DNA of 38,601 nt from Taibaiella sp. (lineage in GTDB: Bacteria > Bacteroidota > Bacteroidia > Chitinophagales > Chitinophagaceae). The notes below the pieces were generated by a model, which did no database searches, had not been told where the DNA came from, and saw nothing but the letters and a program-made list of their open reading frames with translations. A program made the position numbers and the translations under genes. Position 1 is the first letter of the stretch, and each line of letters begins with the position of its first letter. The stretch is taken from positions 1 through 38,601 of the forward strand of contig JACDGL010000017.1 in the NCBI GenBank assembly GCA_013815385.1, written 5' to 3'. Below are positions 16,642 to 24,952 of the stretch, in pieces.

Positions 16642-17223
16642 ATGGATTTTCTCAATATCACTAACCCGGTTAATAATTTGCGCCCTGCTGCTGGTCGCCT
16701 GTTAATAGCTCAGCCTTTCCTGGGCGACCCTGATTTTTCCCGCTCAGTGGTGATGCTCTGTGAATATGATGAAAAAGGGGTAGTTGGGTTTGTAGTAAAT
16801 CATAATACAAAGGTTGCCCTTGCTGATGTGCTCCCGGACATATTTACTTCTCCTATGCCTGTTTATGATGGTGGGCCGGTGCAGCGCGATACATTACATT
16901 TTCTGCATCGGGTGCCTGAGTTACTAGGGGGTGAGGATGTAGGCAATAACGTATTTTGGGGTGGCTCTTACGATGCGCTACAGCAAACGATCATTGATAA
17001 CAGTTGCACCCCAGGCGATATCCGTCTTTTTGCGGGCTATTCGGGCTGGACGCAGGAGCAGCTGGACCAAGAGCTAAAAGATGGCTCCTGGATAGTCGCA
17101 GAGCTGAAACCGGAAATATTGTTCGATACCGAGCCGGCAGAGATGTGGAAGGCGGCCATCAGGTCACTCGGCAAGGAATATGCTATGTTGGAAAATATGC
17201 CGCGCGATCCCTCTCTTAACTGA
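16642..17223 (+). CDS. YqgE/AlgH family protein (UPF0301)
   Basis: A 193-residue cytosolic protein with the full YqgE/AlgH signature. It opens with AAGRLLIAQPFLGDPDFSRSV, then GVVGFVVNH, the GGPVQRDTLHFLHR block, and late FAGYSGWTQEQLDQE. The family is widespread but has no agreed biochemical activity. The leader contains a TAAGGAG stretch about 25 bases before the ATG, too far to act as a normal ribosome site. It is divergent from the TraB/GumN gene with a 136-base gap. A lipoprotein gene follows after 63 bases. Confidence 0.9.
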   Translation: MDFLNITNPVNNLRPAAGRLLIAQPFLGDPDFSRSVVMLCEYDEKGVVGFVVNHNTKVALADVLPDIFTSPMPVYDGGPVQRDTLHFLHRVPELLGGEDVGNNVFWGGSYDALQQTIIDNSCTPGDIRLFAGYSGWTQEQLDQELKDGSWIVAELKPEILFDTEPAEMWKAAIRSLGKEYAMLENMPRDPSLN

Positions 17224-17259
17224 TAGCAGCAAGCTCATCTACATGTCGTTCATCTTTCC

Positions 17260-17267
17260 TACTTTTA
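17260..17267 (+). promoter_or_regulatory. Candidate -7 element TACTTTTA
   Basis: TACTTTTA matches the Bacteroidota -7 consensus except the final base and lies 19 bases before the lipoprotein ATG at 17287. The -33 element is not obvious. Confidence 0.3.
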
Positions 17268-17286
17268 TAGGTAGAAAGTTACATAA

Positions 17287-17850
17287 ATGCGTTTCAGACA
17301 TCTTATTGTATTATTATTTGTAGTAAGCCTTTCGGCATGTAAAAAACCGGTCCCGCCTCCCGAAAGCGGGGGAGACACTTACTTTTCGCTGATCGATTTT
17401 GTACAGGATGAGTACAAGACCTTTCATGGCCAGCCTTTTTCGTTTCATAAGATCATTACCCTGAATGGGAAAACAGACAGCGCCTTTGTAAAAGGGGATA
17501 ATATGGATTGGGGCGAGCTATTAAAGATATTTTTTGCCGCAGACATCAGCGATAGTAAATATCTTGGCCGTTATACATTCAACTCATTTGAAGATAATAC
17601 AACACACACAAGGGTATTGTATTACGAAGCCAATGAGGAAGCGCTATTTACCCGCCGTCTGCAGATAGTGGTAGACCCATATACCGACAGGATATTATCC
17701 ATCTATATAGAGACCAGCAAAAGCTCTATGTGGAATTCACTAAGCCAGAAGTTATTTTATTCACCACTTAAGGTGATACAGGTTCAGGAATATGAAAAAT
17801 CTACACCGGGCTCAGCAAAAGAGTTAAAGATGGAGTACCGCTTTTTGTAG
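17287..17850 (+). CDS. Lipoprotein of unknown function
   Basis: A 187-residue protein with a lipoprotein signal peptide (VSLSAC, Cys18) followed by a proline-rich linker. The mature domain of about 150 residues is a mix of strands and helices with no motif that I recognise; features are a DYRIL-like run of hydrophobic strands (RILSIYIETS) and many aromatic residues. It is likely anchored to the outer or inner membrane facing the periplasm. It sits 15 bases ahead of uvrC and may be co-transcribed with it, though no functional link is evident. Confidence 0.7.
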   Translation: MRFRHLIVLLFVVSLSACKKPVPPPESGGDTYFSLIDFVQDEYKTFHGQPFSFHKIITLNGKTDSAFVKGDNMDWGELLKIFFAADISDSKYLGRYTFNSFEDNTTHTRVLYYEANEEALFTRRLQIVVDPYTDRILSIYIETSKSSMWNSLSQKLFYSPLKVIQVQEYEKSTPGSAKELKMEYRFL

Positions 17851-17865
17851 TACACAAGTGTATTT

Positions 17866-19689
17866 ATGACGAAGGAAGAATTTGTGAAGATCGCCGGTTC
17901 ACTGCCACACCAGCCGGGGTGTTATAAATATTATGCTGCAAATAACGAGTTGCTTTATGTAGGTAAAGCAAAAGACCTGCGCAAGCGGGTAGGTTCTTAT
18001 TTTAACAAAACGGTTGATAACTACAAGACCCGCAGACTGGTAACACTCATAGCCACTATAGATTATACCGTTACTAATACAGAGCATGATGCCTTTCTGC
18101 TGGAGAATTCTTTGATAAAACATTATCAGCCGCGGTTTAATATAGATCTCAAAGACGATAAGAGTTATCCCTATATAGTCATTAAGAAAGAGGCATTCCC
18201 CCGTGTATTCCTTACACGCCGTTTAATAAAGGATGGCTCAGAGTACCTGGGCCCCTTTACCGGTGTGGCGCGCGTGCGCGAGCTGCTGGAAATGATACGG
18301 CATAATATTCCGCTCCGCACCTGTAGTCTTAACTTATCGCCTGCCAATATTGCGAAGGGGAAATTTAAAGTATGTCTCGAGTATCACCTGGGTAATTGCA
18401 AAGGCCCTTGCGAAGGTTTTCAGAGCATAGAAGACTACGCGATAAATCTGCAGCAGGTACGCCATATATTAAAAGGCAATGCCGGGGAAGCCATAAAATT
18501 TCTGAAAGAGGAAATGACTGGCTATGCCACCAATATGCAATTTGAAAAAGCGGAGATACTGAGGCAGAAGATAGAAGCATTGCAGAAATACCAGAGCCGC
18601 TCTACGGTGGTTAATCCCCGCCTCGGCAATGTAGATGTTGCCTGTATACTGGGCGATGAGGGCAATGCATTTGTAAACTATATGATGGTAAGCAATGGCA
18701 GCATCATATATGCAAAGACCATACAGATAGAAAAGAAGGTGGATGAGCAGGATGATGAGGTATTATCAATAGCGCTCGACAGGCTGCGCGAAACATTCAG
18801 TAGCCAGGCCAGAGAGGTGATAGTACCTATGATAGTAGATGTGGCCGACCCGGAGGTAATAGTTACGGTGCCCAAGGCTGGCGATAAGAAAAACCTACTC
18901 GATCTTGCTTTTAAGAATGCGGAGGTATTTATGGCCGATGTCCGCAAGAGGGATACTTTGCTGCTGGGCACAGTAGCGAAGGAAAATAAAATGGAGGTGC
19001 TGGAACAGTTGCAGGATGCACTGCAACTTACCGACCTGCCGGTGCATATAGAATGCTTCGATAACTCCAACTTTCAGGGTGCCTATCCTGTAGCGGCTAT
19101 GGTGTGTTTCCGGAATGGGGTGCCCTCCAAAAAGGATTATCGTCATTTTCATATTAAGACGGTGGAAGGCATCAATGACTTTGCCTCTATGTCAGAGATC
19201 GTTTACCGCAGGTACAAACGCCTGCGCGATGAGGAGCAACCTTTTCCGCAGCTGGTGGTCATAGATGGTGGCAAGGGTCAGCTAAGTGCCGCTATGGATA
19301 GTATCACTAAGCTGGGACTGGAAGGGAGGATGACGCTGGTAGGCCTGGCTAAAAAAGAAGAATCGATCTTTTTTCCGGGCGATAATGAGCCGCTCCAGCT
19401 TTCCTATGATGATCCTGCGCACCTGCTCATACGCCGCATACGCGATGAGGTACACCGTTTTGGTATCACCTTCCATAGGGATGCACGCAGCAAAGGCACT
19501 ATAAAGAATGAACTGGAAACTATCCCGGGCATAGGCGAAAAAACAGCTACCGATCTTTTGCAGGAGTTTCGCTCTGTAAAGAATATAAAAACACTAACCG
19601 AAAGGGAACTGACCCGTATTGTCGGTGCATCAAAAGCCGTTATAGTATGGAACTATTTTAATGGCAATAAGGACGAAACAGCAGAGTAA
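17866..19689 (+). CDS. uvrC: Excinuclease ABC subunit C
   Basis: A 607-residue UvrC of normal length. The N-terminal GIY-YIG nuclease domain (residues 14-95) has Gly18-Cys-Tyr20 and Tyr31-Val-Gly33, then GKAKDLRKRV; it makes the 3' incision. A UVR domain for UvrB contact lies around 195-235 (FEKAEILRQKIEAL). The RNase H-like nuclease region (about 380-540) contains ECFDNSNFQG, VVIDGGKGQLSAA and the HRFGITFHR histidine segment, which makes the 5' incision. A C-terminal helix-hairpin-helix pair (LETIPGIGEKTA) binds DNA. It acts with UvrA and UvrB in nucleotide excision repair; neither is in this window. Confidence 0.97.
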   Translation: MTKEEFVKIAGSLPHQPGCYKYYAANNELLYVGKAKDLRKRVGSYFNKTVDNYKTRRLVTLIATIDYTVTNTEHDAFLLENSLIKHYQPRFNIDLKDDKSYPYIVIKKEAFPRVFLTRRLIKDGSEYLGPFTGVARVRELLEMIRHNIPLRTCSLNLSPANIAKGKFKVCLEYHLGNCKGPCEGFQSIEDYAINLQQVRHILKGNAGEAIKFLKEEMTGYATNMQFEKAEILRQKIEALQKYQSRSTVVNPRLGNVDVACILGDEGNAFVNYMMVSNGSIIYAKTIQIEKKVDEQDDEVLSIALDRLRETFSSQAREVIVPMIVDVADPEVIVTVPKAGDKKNLLDLAFKNAEVFMADVRKRDTLLLGTVAKENKMEVLEQLQDALQLTDLPVHIECFDNSNFQGAYPVAAMVCFRNGVPSKKDYRHFHIKTVEGINDFASMSEIVYRRYKRLRDEEQPFPQLVVIDGGKGQLSAAMDSITKLGLEGRMTLVGLAKKEESIFFPGDNEPLQLSYDDPAHLLIRRIRDEVHRFGITFHRDARSKGTIKNELETIPGIGEKTATDLLQEFRSVKNIKTLTERELTRIVGASKAVIVWNYFNGNKDETAE

Positions 19690-19704
19690 GGGGTTATGTT
19701 GTAG

Positions 19705-19712
19705 TATCTTTG
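19705..19712 (+). promoter_or_regulatory. Candidate -7 element TATCTTTG
   Basis: TATCTTTG is a full match to the Bacteroidota -7 consensus TAnnTTTG, 13 bases upstream of the DUF983 ATG at 19726 and after the uvrC stop. This suggests that the DUF983 gene has its own promoter. A matching -33 element was not seen. Confidence 0.45.
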
Positions 19713-19725
19713 CAAAAATTCCGCT

Positions 19726-20136
19726 ATGCCATCAGATAAGCCGGCATTACTCCCCAGTATATTACAGATGAAATGCCCCAATTGCCGCAAGGGACATATG
19801 TTTGTTAATAAAAGTATGTTTCCGTTCAAAGACCTTTTGAAAATGCCGGACCACTGTCTGGTGTGTGGGCAGAAGATGGAGATAGAGATCGGATTTTATT
19901 ACGGCACAGGCTATGTCAGCTATGGCCTTTCCCTTGCCCTATTCCTTTTCAATCTTGTATGGTACTGGGCCATCTTCGGCCTCTCCTATCGCGATAATAG
20001 TGTCTACTACTACCTTATTACCAGCATTGTTATTGTCATACTGCTACAGCCATGGCTTATGCGCATCTCGAGAGTTTTATACCTCTATATGTTTGTTAAA
20101 TATGGGAAAGGTACTACCTGGCGATCGCAGGAGTAG
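19726..20136 (+). CDS. DUF983 membrane protein with zinc-ribbon-like cysteines
   Basis: A 136-residue protein. Residues about 17-50 hold two cysteine pairs, CPNCRKG and CLVCGQ, spaced like a zinc ribbon. These are followed by the conserved IEIGFYYGTGYVSYGLS block and two membrane helices (about residues 60-85 and 95-115). This arrangement defines DUF983, which is common in Bacteroidota and of unknown role. The cysteine-rich head probably faces the cytosol. It follows uvrC by 36 bases, with a good promoter-like element between them, and an outer-membrane-like protein gene comes next. Confidence 0.88.
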   Translation: MPSDKPALLPSILQMKCPNCRKGHMFVNKSMFPFKDLLKMPDHCLVCGQKMEIEIGFYYGTGYVSYGLSLALFLFNLVWYWAIFGLSYRDNSVYYYLITSIVIVILLQPWLMRISRVLYLYMFVKYGKGTTWRSQE

Positions 20137-20149
20137 CAATAAATATTAC

Positions 20150-20157
20150 TATTTTTA
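20150..20157 (+). promoter_or_regulatory. Candidate -7 element TATTTTTA
   Basis: TATTTTTA lies 24 bases before the ATG of the beta-barrel protein at 20182 and fits TAnnTTTG in all but the last base. There is no clear -33 partner. Confidence 0.3.
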
Positions 20158-20181
20158 GGTTAACCACAAATACTAGCAACT

Positions 20182-20892
20182 ATGTACCGTAAAATATTTT
20201 CCCTTCTCACTGCTATGGTGTGCATAGCCAGCATCAGCAATGCGCAAACTACTGTTAAAGACAAGCCCCGGTTCGGTCACGACATTCCATCCTTCTCATT
20301 AGGCATAGGCCTGGGTCTTGGAAGCTATAACTTTGACAATATCAATCATCAGCTGGCAGTGCATGGCTGCCCTCAGTTGCAGAACAATATGCTCGCTATG
20401 AACTTCAACTTTGTTATTGCACATGCGGGTGAACCATTGTTCGTTGATGTTTCAGGAGGGGGGAGCACCTATACGACGACCACCAATAATATTTCGCTCC
20501 ATCAGACGGTTGCTACATCGGAAGTAAGCCTGAATTATTTTATTGTCAACAGGGGCAGAAATCGTTTTTATGCGGGGTTAGGCTTTGGGCAGATGATAGC
20601 AGATGCAGCGTTTACTACCAATGAAGATGGACAGACATTTCTAAGCTCCACCGTGTTGTTCCAGGGCGAGCGCCCCTACAGGCTGCAAACAGCCTACTAT
20701 ATTGATCCTCGTATCGGTTACGATTTTCAGTTGGATAAGAGAGGCTTCTTTTACCTTGGCGCAAAAGCTGCCTATCGGATAGGCCTAAACAATAAAGACT
20801 GGGGCCTTCAGTTCAACGCACTCTCCGCTGCGCCCAAAACCAATGCGAGCGGGTTTAATCTTTCAGCGAATATTACTTTGAAGTTGTCGTAG
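20182..20892 (+). CDS. Putative outer membrane beta-barrel protein
   Basis: A 236-residue protein with a signal peptide (1-21, ending SNAQ). The mature part has repeated amphipathic strands with alternating glycine and aromatic residues (FSLGIGLGLGSYNF, RFYAGLGFGQM, FFYLGAKAAYRIG), and the last residue pattern (LSANITLKLS) resembles the closing strand of a barrel. This looks like a small outer membrane protein of about 8-10 strands, as in the generic porin or OmpW/OmpA-like groups. No ligand or partner can be given. It converges with the dual-PAS kinase gene, 20 bases away, and no hairpin terminator is seen between them. Confidence 0.7.
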   Translation: MYRKIFSLLTAMVCIASISNAQTTVKDKPRFGHDIPSFSLGIGLGLGSYNFDNINHQLAVHGCPQLQNNMLAMNFNFVIAHAGEPLFVDVSGGGSTYTTTTNNISLHQTVATSEVSLNYFIVNRGRNRFYAGLGFGQMIADAAFTTNEDGQTFLSSTVLFQGERPYRLQTAYYIDPRIGYDFQLDKRGFFYLGAKAAYRIGLNNKDWGLQFNALSAAPKTNASGFNLSANITLKLS

Positions 20893-20912
20893 GTTACTTA
20901 ATTAGAGAATAC

Positions 20913-22463
20913 TCAGGGTACGGGTAAATACACATTAAATGTTGCCCCCTTGCATAACTCCCCGGTAGCGGTAATAAAACCATCGTGGTTTTGAACTATT
21001 TTTTTGCACAATGCTAAGCCAATACCGGTACCTGCATAATCCTGTTTTCCGTGCAGCCTTTGGAATAATGAGAATATCTTCTGGCTATATTTTTCTTCAA
21101 ACCCTATGCCGTTATCCTCAAATGTTATCTGGTAATACTTAGGGGCTGTAAGCGATTTGGGCACATCTGTTATATCGTCTTTACTGACAACAGTAGAGTA
21201 TATCTGTATTAACGGATCTTCAGCAGAGAATTTTAAAGAATTACTGATAAGGTTTGAAAATAATTGTCCAAGCTGCATATGGTTACCCGGTATTACAGGT
21301 AGTGGCCCTGTGTTAATAGTAGCTTTTTTCTCTTCAATCAGCAGCTCAAAATCCACTTTCACTTCATTTACCACAGTGTTTAGATCCACTTCAGTAATGC
21401 CTGCATTGTCTTTGTCCTTAGCAAGCCGGCTGTAGTTCAATAAAGACTTGATCAGTTCTGCCATTCTTTTTGCAGACAGGTCTAGTTTTGAGAGATACTT
21501 GGTTACAAAATCGGTGTCCTCAATATGATCCTGTATCATTCCTGCAAAGGTTTGGATCTTACGCAGCGGTTCCTGCAGGTCATGAGATGCAACATAGGCA
21601 AATTGCTCCAGTTCGCTGTTTTGTATTTCCAGTTCTGCTGTATAAGCAGCCAGTTGATCCTCCGCCATTTTTTGCTGTGTCAGGTCGCGGGTCACCTTCG
21701 AGAACCCTATCACCTTACCATCATTATTATGTAAAGCCGTAATTACTATAGTCCCCCAGAATTTAGTGCCATCCTTTCGTACGCGCCATCCTTGCTGGGC
21801 TGCTTTACCGGTTTCCCTGGCCTGTTGCAGTAGCCTGTCAGGCAAGCCATTTTCCCTGTCCTCTTTGGTATAGAACAGGTCAAACCTTTTACCGATCACC
21901 TCTTTGCTGCTGTATCCTTTTATGGCCTCGGCACCGGCATTCCAGTTTTCAATAATCCCCTCTGTGCTCAGCAGGATGATGGCATAATCCTGTACTTCGG
22001 CTATCATTTTATGATACCGTTCCTCACTAAGTCGCAGGGTATCTTCGGCAATTTTTTTGTCTGTCATGTCTCTGGTCACCTTGCAGTAGCCAATTACATT
22101 ACCGTGCTCATCATGCACGGCGGTTATAGTAATGCTGCCCCAGAAGCGGGTGCCATCTTTTCTTTTCCTCCAGCCCTCTTGTATCGCCCTTCCGTTTTCG
22201 GTCGCCTCGCGTATTAATTTTTGAGGCAGATTACTGTCAAGATCCTCCTGTAGATAAAAAATACTAAAGTGCTTCCCTATTATTTCATCTTCATTATACA
22301 GTTTTATTTTCTGCGCCCCCAAATTCCAGTTCTGGATAATGCCATTTTTATCCATAAGTATAATGGCATAGTTCTGTATCTCCTCTATCATCTTTTGGTA
22401 CAGATTACTCCTGCCCGCAAGGCTGCCCGTTTTTAATTGCTCAAGACTCATGGATTCATGCAA
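20913..22463 (-). CDS. Dual-PAS sensor histidine kinase
   Basis: A 516-residue soluble kinase with no membrane segment. Two PAS/PAC units (about 22-140 and 149-268) are clearly duplicates of each other: both contain NYAIIL or DYAIIL, GWR-x-RKDGT-x-FWG and a KVTRD end. The phosphoacceptor segment FAYVASHDLQEPLR has His294. The ATPase domain has LGQLFSNLISNSLKFS, FEDNGIGFEEK and GTGIGLALCKKI. The PAS domains probably sense a cytosolic signal such as redox state, oxygen or light through a cofactor that cannot be told from the sequence. Its start overlaps the 3' end of a frameshifted receiver gene by eight bases, its presumed former partner. A second ATG lies four codons in. Confidence 0.9.
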   Translation of the reverse strand: MHESMSLEQLKTGSLAGRSNLYQKMIEEIQNYAIILMDKNGIIQNWNLGAQKIKLYNEDEIIGKHFSIFYLQEDLDSNLPQKLIREATENGRAIQEGWRKRKDGTRFWGSITITAVHDEHGNVIGYCKVTRDMTDKKIAEDTLRLSEERYHKMIAEVQDYAIILLSTEGIIENWNAGAEAIKGYSSKEVIGKRFDLFYTKEDRENGLPDRLLQQARETGKAAQQGWRVRKDGTKFWGTIVITALHNNDGKVIGFSKVTRDLTQQKMAEDQLAAYTAELEIQNSELEQFAYVASHDLQEPLRKIQTFAGMIQDHIEDTDFVTKYLSKLDLSAKRMAELIKSLLNYSRLAKDKDNAGITEVDLNTVVNEVKVDFELLIEEKKATINTGPLPVIPGNHMQLGQLFSNLISNSLKFSAEDPLIQIYSTVVSKDDITDVPKSLTAPKYYQITFEDNGIGFEEKYSQKIFSLFQRLHGKQDYAGTGIGLALCKKIVQNHDGFITATGELCKGATFNVYLPVP

Positions 22464-22826
22464 ATATTTTAGATAATATCCCTCTTAGCTCTGCGATGTT
22501 CGATGGTTTTATGATAAAGCCTTCTGCCCCCAGTCGCTCGCTCTCAGCTTTTGCAGCCCCTTCTGAAGTAGAATACATAAAGATTTTTGTATCGTTCAGG
22601 TGTTCCATATTTTTCAGGTGCATGAGGCAGTCTATGCCATTCATTTTTGGCATATTTACATCTATAAAAATATAATTGGGTATATAATGGTCCTTTGTCT
22701 TTAGCATTGTAATTGCTTCACACAGTCATTCATAGTCTCACAGCGGATATCCTTATTGATCTCATGAAGGCACATCAGGAATATTTCCTTATCATCTTCA
22801 TCGTCATCAATAATAAAGCATTGCAT
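22456..22826 (-). pseudogene. Response regulator receiver, broken by a one-base frameshift
   Basis: Reading the minus strand from the ATG at 22826 gives the first 35 or so residues of a receiver (QCFIIDDDEDDKEIFL), then a stop at 22703-22701. The rest of the domain is in another frame, from 22707 to 22456, with phosphoacceptor segment FIDVNMPKMNG and the Lys in FIIKPS. One inserted base around 22713-22721 would join both parts into a ~123-residue receiver with no gap. Either the gene has decayed or there is a sequencing error. The 83-residue downstream part cannot fold as a full receiver, since it lacks the acidic pocket. It is adjacent to and overlaps the dual-PAS kinase gene. Confidence 0.85.
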
Positions 22827-23008
22827 GGGTTCTTATTGTTTTTTAAATATTCGTTCAAATTTAGGAGTACAATTTACCTAATTTATAGGTATTGCCATTG
22901 GGATTTATCTTTTTTTGGCGCCCGTGTTCCTGAGTTCAAATATGTTCAATTTATAATAAAACCATACCTCTTTCCTCTAAACACTTTTTGGCTTTTTGAA
23001 TTTTGATT

Positions 23009-23016
23009 TACCTTAG
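23009..23016 (+). promoter_or_regulatory. Candidate -7 element TACCTTAG
   Basis: TACCTTAG (TAnnTTnG) lies exactly seven bases before the accC ATG at 23024, which would put transcription start at or next to the start codon. The same spacing recurs at 27639 and 35666. Confidence 0.35.
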
Positions 23017-23023
23017 CCCCTCT

Positions 23024-24505
23024 ATGCAAAAGATATTGGTCGCCAATCGGGGCGAGATAGCTGTGCGGGTTATGCGTACTGCAAAAGATATGGGTATTAA
23101 GACCGTAGCGGTTTTTTCAGAAGCAGACAGGGATATGCCCTTTGTTCGTTATGCAGATGAGGCAGTATGTATAGGCCCCGCGGCTTCATCCCAGTCGTAC
23201 CTCCGTGCCGATAAGATAATAGAGGTAGCAAAGCAGACAGGCGCTGATGCCATACACCCGGGTTATGGCTTTCTTAGCGAGAATGCCTCTTTCTCTAAAG
23301 CAGTGACCGATGCCGGTTTGCTATTCATAGGCCCATCTGCGCATTCTATAGAAATAATGGGCAGTAAGATAGGTGCTAAGCAAGCCGCCAAAAAGTTTAA
23401 TGTACCCATGGTACCCGGTACTGATAAGCCCATACAGGATGTAAATGAAGCCAGGGTAATTGCAGAGCAAACCGGCTACCCTATACTCATAAAAGCATCT
23501 GCCGGTGGTGGTGGCAAGGGTATGCGTGTGGTAAATAACGATAGTGAGCTGGAAGAGCAGTTACGCACTGCAAAAAGCGAGGCATTGAACGCATTTGGCA
23601 ATGACGATGTATTTATAGAGAAGTATGTAGGCGCGCCCCGCCATATAGAGATACAGCTTATTGGCGACCAGCACGGCAACTATGCCTACCTATTTGAGCG
23701 CGAATGCAGCATACAACGCAGGCACCAGAAGCTGATAGAAGAGGCGCCAAGCAGTTGCCTTACGCCGGACATAAGAAAGGAAATGGGCGAGTGCGCAGTA
23801 GCAGTAGCCCGCTCTTGTAATTATTATGGTGCAGGCACTGTAGAATTTCTGGTAGATGAGAACATGAATTTCTACTTCCTCGAAATGAACACCCGCCTGC
23901 AGGTAGAGCATTGCGTTACCGAAATGATTACAGGTATAGACCTGGTGAAGGAGCAGATAAATGTTGCCCGTGGCAATAAGCTATCATTTGCGCAGGAGGA
24001 TTTGGCAATAAACGGCCATGCCATAGAGTTGCGTGTATGCGCCGAAGACCCTATGAATAATTTTCTGCCGGATACAGGCACGCTCGAAATGTACCGTATT
24101 CCCAAGGGCCCCGGCATAAGGGTGGACGATGGGTTTGAAGAGGGCCAGGAGATACCTGTATTCTACGATTCTATGATAGCGAAGCTGGTAGCGCACGCCC
24201 CTACGCGCGATGAGGCAATAGCCCGCCTTTGCCGTGCTATTGATGAATACTACATACAAGGAGTACAAACCACCCTGCAGTTTGGCAAGTGGGCAGTACA
24301 GACCGAGCCATTCCGCACAGGCCTTTTCGATACTAAGTTCATTGATAAATACTTCAAGCCCGAATACCTGCAACAGCAGGATGAAGAAGGTGGGCAAGTG
24401 GCTGCGCTGTTAGCTGCAGGTATATGGGAAAAGCACAAGGCACGATCCCTTGTTAATTCCTCCATAGCGGGTAACAGCAATGGCTGGAAGATGCGGCGGA
24501 AATAA
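23024..24505 (+). CDS. accC: Acetyl-CoA carboxylase biotin carboxylase subunit
   Basis: A 493-residue biotin carboxylase. The N-terminal domain (1-110) begins KILVANRGEIAVRV. The ATP-grasp domain (about 115-330) carries the glycine loop AGGGGKGMRVV at 160-170, ERECSIQRRHQK at 226-237, and the catalytic stretch EMNTRLQVEH with Glu287, Asn289 and Arg291, equivalent to Glu288/Asn290/Arg292 of E. coli. The C-terminal domain is ordinary, with a ~45-residue tail beyond the E. coli length. It carboxylates biotin on the carrier protein AccB using ATP and bicarbonate, the first step of malonyl-CoA synthesis. No accB gene is adjacent. The ATG at 23024 fits homologues; a TTG at 23003 would add seven residues. 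Confidence 0.95.
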   Translation: MQKILVANRGEIAVRVMRTAKDMGIKTVAVFSEADRDMPFVRYADEAVCIGPAASSQSYLRADKIIEVAKQTGADAIHPGYGFLSENASFSKAVTDAGLLFIGPSAHSIEIMGSKIGAKQAAKKFNVPMVPGTDKPIQDVNEARVIAEQTGYPILIKASAGGGGKGMRVVNNDSELEEQLRTAKSEALNAFGNDDVFIEKYVGAPRHIEIQLIGDQHGNYAYLFERECSIQRRHQKLIEEAPSSCLTPDIRKEMGECAVAVARSCNYYGAGTVEFLVDENMNFYFLEMNTRLQVEHCVTEMITGIDLVKEQINVARGNKLSFAQEDLAINGHAIELRVCAEDPMNNFLPDTGTLEMYRIPKGPGIRVDDGFEEGQEIPVFYDSMIAKLVAHAPTRDEAIARLCRAIDEYYIQGVQTTLQFGKWAVQTEPFRTGLFDTKFIDKYFKPEYLQQQDEEGGQVAALLAAGIWEKHKARSLVNSSIAGNSNGWKMRRK

Positions 24506-24520
24506 TACCTCTGCTGGTAT

Positions 24521-24528
24521 CATATTTG
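24521..24528 (+). promoter_or_regulatory. Candidate -7 element CATATTTG
   Basis: CATATTTG agrees with TAnnTTTG at all but the first base and lies 24 bases before the ATG at 24553. It would give the small His/Pro-rich gene its own transcript. Confidence 0.35.
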
Positions 24529-24552
24529 TACCTTTTATTGAAACACAGTAAT

Positions 24553-24828
24553 ATGAAAAAAATATTTTCAACCATAGCCCTTCTGGGAGCATCTATTTGC
24601 TTTACCACTCAGGCTTTGGCGCAGTACGATGGCCATCACAGGTATCATGGTCACCATCATTATGTGCATCATCCATATAGTCACAGGGCATACGGGCCGC
24701 CGCGCCCACCGCATCCACCAGGAGTGGATGGTCCACCGCGTCCACCGGCACCTCCTCACATCCGAATGCCACATTTGCCACCAAGGCCGCCAATGCCACC
24801 CCACCCACCTATGCCTCCTCATCCATAA
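24553..24828 (+). CDS. Secreted His- and Pro-rich small protein
   Basis: A 91-residue protein: signal peptide 1-23 (ending TQALAQ), then a histidine-rich segment (DGHHRYHGHHHYVHHPYSH, about 25-43) and a proline-rich tail of PPRPP, PPHPP and PPMPP units up to the C-terminus. The histidine cluster suggests binding of divalent metal such as Ni, Cu or Zn; the proline tail may be an extended surface region. No known domain. The ATG at 24553 gives a normal signal peptide, while an upstream in-frame start at 24526 would not. A perfect palindromic terminator follows 31 bases after the stop. Confidence 0.7.
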   Translation: MKKIFSTIALLGASICFTTQALAQYDGHHRYHGHHHYVHHPYSHRAYGPPRPPHPPGVDGPPRPPAPPHIRMPHLPPRPPMPPHPPMPPHP

Positions 24829-24859
24829 TTGGGATGGCTTTAAGACATATTTAGCAAAT

Positions 24860-24890
24860 AAAAGTGCCCGTACGGGCACTTTTATTTTTT
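24860..24890 (+). terminator. Rho-independent terminator
   Basis: AAAAGTGCCCGT and ACGGGCACTTTT (24860-24883) make a perfect 24-base palindrome followed by ATTTTTT. It ends the transcript of the His/Pro-rich gene. Confidence 0.85.
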
Positions 24891-24952
24891 TCTGGCAGGC
24901 GAATTGTATAAGTATAGATACAAACGTATTAATAACAATAAAACTAAAGATT

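Noticed and set aside
22713-23006. 97-codon plus-strand open frame between the receiver pseudogene and accC
   Set aside because: It is antisense to the receiver remnant, has no recognisable domain and overlaps the accC upstream region.
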